From Desulfobacteraceae bacterium UBA2230 (GTDB lineage: Bacteria; Desulfobacterota; Desulfobacteria; Desulfobacterales; Desulfosarcinaceae), in assembly GCA_002348005.1 (NCBI GenBank), contig DDYQ01000023.1:1-6243 (forward strand): a DNA stretch of 6,243 nucleotides, given 5' to 3'. How positions within the stretch are numbered: the first letter of the stretch is position 1; every line of letters starts with the position of its first letter. The notes under the pieces are model-generated. The model searched no databases. It worked only from the letters and a program-made list of their open reading frames with translations, and was not told the origin of the DNA. Position numbers and translations under genes: made by a program. Below are positions 4,948 to 6,243 of this stretch, in pieces.

Positions 4948-6147
4948 CTACTCCGCGCGCAGGGCCTCGATGGGATCGAGGCGCGCGGCGCGGCGGGCGG
5001 GCAGAACGCCGGCCAAAAGGCCGATGGCGGCGGCCAGCAGTTCGGCCATGATCACGTACTGCCAGGGCGTGTGCGTGGGCAGGGCGGGTACGAGCTGACC
5101 CAGCAGCCAGGCGCCGCCGGCGCCCAGCAGCAGGCCGGCCAGGCCGCCCAGGCTGGCCAGTACGACCGCTTCGCCCATGAACATGGAAAGGATCTGACCG
5201 CGGCCGGCGCCCAGGGCGCGCAGCAGGCCGATCTCGGAGGTGCGTTCGTGCACGGCGATGGTCATGATGGTCAGGATGCCGACGCCGCCCACGAGCAGTG
5301 AAATGCCGCCCAGCGCGCCCACGGCCATGGTGAGAATGCCGAGGATCGAGCCGAGTACTTCCAGCATCTGGTCCTGGGTGGTGATCGTGAAGTCTTCGGC
5401 GCCGTGGCGGGCGACGAGCAGGGTCTTGATGCGTGCGGCGACTTCTTCGGAACTGCTGCCGGGGGCGTAGAGCACGTCGATTTCCATCAGGCTTTCGCGG
5501 TTGAAGAGGGCCATGGCGCGACCGGCCGGGATGTAGACCGCATCGTCCAGATCGAAACCCAGCATCTGGCCCTTGGACTCCATCACCCCCACGATGCGAT
5601 AAAGCTCGCTGCCGATGCGCAGGCGATGGCCCAGGGGGTTTTGCGTCCCGAACAGCTCCTGCCTGACCTTGCTGCCCAGGACCACGAAAGCACGTGCGGT
5701 GCGCGGGTCGTCCGGAGGCAGGAAACGCCCCTGGGCCACTTTGATCTGCCACACCTCGGGGGCGGCATGCCCGACACCGAACACGTAGGTCCGGCGGCTG
5801 CGCCGTTCGTACTCCACGGCCGCGTTGCCCTGGATGACCGGCACGGTGGCGATCACCCGCGGCAGCCGCTCCAGGGCCAGGGCATCGGCCAGGCTCAAGG
5901 GCCGCACGTTGCTGATGACCGCGCCCGAAAATCCGGTGGTACTGGTCTTGCCGGGGGTGATGCCGATCAGGTTGGTGCCGAACTGCGTAAATTCCGACAA
6001 CACAAACCGGTGAACCCCCTCGCCGATCGATGTCAACAGCACGACCGAGGCGATTCCGACTGCGATCCCGAGGATCGTGAGAAAGCTTCGCATTGGCTGA
6101 TCCGTCAGCGAATTCAAGGATATTTTGATGACATCTTGGATTTGCAT
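4948..6147 (-). CDS. MacB-family ABC transporter permease
   Basis: The 399-residue inner-membrane protein has the MacB/FtsX plan: one N-terminal membrane helix (about 21-42, SFLTILGIAVGIASVVLL), a large periplasmic domain (about 45-265), then three helices (about 268-298, 322-353 and 364-386). The cytoplasmic segment between the second and third helices, HERTSEIGLLRALGAGRG (300-317), is the conserved coupling region that contacts the ATPase. The end, LPARRAARLDPIEALRAE, is the family signature. MacB-type pumps use mechanotransmission with a separate or fused ATPase and a membrane fusion protein to move peptides, lipoproteins or drugs. There is no ATPase domain here, so the partner genes probably lie to the right of the window. 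The start fits the family N-terminus, but no SD site precedes it; a tandem repeat comes close instead. The substrate is unknown. Confidence 0.93.
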   Translation of the reverse strand: MQIQDVIKISLNSLTDQPMRSFLTILGIAVGIASVVLLTSIGEGVHRFVLSEFTQFGTNLIGITPGKTSTTGFSGAVISNVRPLSLADALALERLPRVIATVPVIQGNAAVEYERRSRRTYVFGVGHAAPEVWQIKVAQGRFLPPDDPRTARAFVVLGSKVRQELFGTQNPLGHRLRIGSELYRIVGVMESKGQMLGFDLDDAVYIPAGRAMALFNRESLMEIDVLYAPGSSSEEVAARIKTLLVARHGAEDFTITTQDQMLEVLGSILGILTMAVGALGGISLLVGGVGILTIMTIAVHERTSEIGLLRALGAGRGQILSMFMGEAVVLASLGGLAGLLLGAGGAWLLGQLVPALPTHTPWQYVIMAELLAAAIGLLAGVLPARRAARLDPIEALRAE

Positions 6148-6169
6148 GGGGAGTTATGGGTTTTTTGGG

Positions 6170-6243
6170 TTTATAGAGTTCATAGAGTTTATAGAGTTCA
6201 TAGAGTTCATAGGGTTCTTTGAGTTCGTTGAGTTCGTTGAGTT
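6170..6243. repeat. 9-bp tandem repeat abutting the permease start
   Basis: At least eight nonamer units run from 6170 to 6241 and continue past the window. On the plus strand they go TTTATAGAG, TTCATAGAG, TTTATAGAG, TTCATAGAG, TTCATAGGG, TTCTTTGAG, TTCGTTGAG, TTCGTTGAG. Two more degenerate units (TTTTTTGGG at 6161-6169, AGTTATGGG at 6152-6160) bring the array to within about four bases of the permease ATG. The units grade from one type to another, as expected of an array growing by slippage or unequal exchange. Confidence 0.9.

Noticed and set aside
4724..5752. 342-codon minus-strand frame overlapping the permease
   Set aside because: It is Arg/Pro/Gly-rich and mostly a shifted frame of the permease. 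Only its tail, from 4894 on, corresponds to the real start of the cupin pseudogene.
5404..6222. Long open frame on the plus strand opposite the permease
   Set aside because: Its composition (His/Gln/Asp/Gly-rich, no motifs) fits antisense of a GC-rich gene, and it ends inside the tandem repeat. The permease is certain on the other strand.

Overview
The window is dominated by one strand: every gene I can support lies on the minus strand, so it reads from right (6243) to left (1). The right half is GC-rich chromosome-like DNA with strong Shine-Dalgarno (SD) sites, and the left part is an integron. The gene content (MacB-type permease, Tam, two-ACT-domain protein, chromosomal-type IntI) and the nonamer tandem repeats suggest a GC-rich proteobacterium, perhaps a deltaproteobacterium/Desulfobacterota relative. 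That placement is inference from style, not a demonstrated match.

Right half, in order of transcription: a 9-bp tandem repeat (6170-6243, running off the window) abuts the start of a MacB-family ABC transporter permease (6147-4948). A decayed small cupin gene follows (4894-4521), in pieces across three frames. Next are trans-aconitate 2-methyltransferase Tam (4439-3621) and a small two-ACT-domain protein (3556-3155). These genes are closely spaced and could form one operon, but no terminator or shared promoter could be proved.

A 360-bp gene-free stretch (3154-2795) with short repeats and a candidate promoter leads into an integron integrase, IntI (2794-1751). IntI carries all tyrosine-recombinase catalytic residues and the IntI-specific insertion. 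About 160 bp beyond its 3' end is a candidate attI, followed by two gene cassettes: cassette 2 (1591-844), an AT-rich gene of unknown function, and cassette 1 (843-5), a SAM-dependent methyltransferase. Each cassette ends in an attC-like site. Cassette boundaries are fixed by R-box matches: each cassette's first six bases plus the preceding G are the exact 7-base reverse complement of its own R'' box (GTTGGGA/TCCCAAC and GTTCGCC/GGCGAAC). The array continues past the left edge.

The main point is geometry. The 3' end of intI, not its 5' end, faces attI, and intI points the same way as the cassettes. This is the rare inverted-integrase layout known from Treponema denticola and some other bacteria, not the divergent layout of class 1 and Vibrio integrons. 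Transcripts from the intI promoter could therefore run into the cassettes, and a TATAAT-containing promoter candidate inside attI could also drive them.
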